45,366 bases of DNA from the NCBI GenBank assembly GCA_035275065.1, contig DATENM010000083.1, positions 1-45,366 on the forward strand, read 5' to 3'. The notes under the pieces are model-generated. The model searched no databases, was not told the origin of the DNA, and was given only the letters and a program-made list of their open reading frames with translations. A program made the position numbers and the translations under genes. Each line of letters starts with the position of its first letter. The first letter of the stretch is position 1. Positions 44,127 through 45,366 of this stretch are shown here, one piece after another. The stretch is from Blastocatellia bacterium. GTDB taxonomy: Bacteria; Acidobacteriota; Blastocatellia; UBA7656.

Positions 44127-44256
44127 AGTCGAGTATGCTAACGACAGACGGCGAAGCAGGGCAAGCAGGCGCGGGGCGCAAGCTCGCCAAGTTGACACCT
44201 TTGCGGCGCACGGCTTAGGCTATCGTTTTATCGATTGTGATGGAAAGGTGACAGTC

Positions 44257-45366
<1,110 letters not shown>

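Overview
The window is GC-rich, densely coded DNA that reads as a chromosome segment of an acidobacterium. Two family signatures support this: seven consecutive ADOP-type permeases (acidobacterial duplicated orphan permease, a MacB/FtsX-like family without its own ATPase) and three tandem secreted proteins of the 'VWFA-related Acidobacterial domain' type. A position in or near class Blastocatellia is my inference. No rRNA, tRNA, CRISPR array, phage gene, transposase or plasmid function was recognised.

Layout. Positions 1-15857 hold seven ADOP genes, all on the minus strand; the leftmost is cut by the window edge. Positions 16149-16957 carry a small minus-strand pair of membrane proteins (GlsB/YeaQ-like and YggT-like). 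Positions 17199-24555 are a mixed envelope region: a PpiC/SurA-type prolyl isomerase, two small proteins, a DUF3108 protein, an M23 peptidase, a rhodanese, and a FecR/DUF6600-like protein with a long Gln-rich tail. Positions 24793-28751 hold a serine hydrolase-amidohydrolase fusion and an HExxH protein. Positions 28956-32769 carry miaB, a BON-domain protein, a YtxH protein, a coiled-coil membrane protein and a likely 22-residue membrane peptide. Positions 33022-38549 are the housekeeping block ileS-lspA-lgt-rluD. It links translation with lipoprotein maturation: Lgt lipidates prolipoproteins and LspA then removes the signal peptide. Positions 38678-41838 are the three VWA genes behind a good sigma70-like promoter. 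Positions 42011-43139 hold two Cys-rich secreted or membrane proteins. The window ends with pgeF (minus) and the 5' part of serS (plus).

The most unusual thing is not a gene. At nine or more places there are short tandem arrays whose unit sequence differs from site to site (GGCAGGA, GGTTTCT, GATTGCG, TTTTGGA, CAATCGG, GTGATGA types) but whose period is always exactly 7 bases. Nearly all occur as two facing, inverted arms that could fold into hairpins, and they sit tightly against stop or start codons. One arm lies in frame inside ileS, and another forms the C-terminal tail of lspA. Two further palindromic repeat families are present. I see no gene here that explains how these arrays arise. 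They are the best candidate for an undescribed element class, with the fusion enzyme and the Cys-Cys-repeat protein as secondary items of interest.
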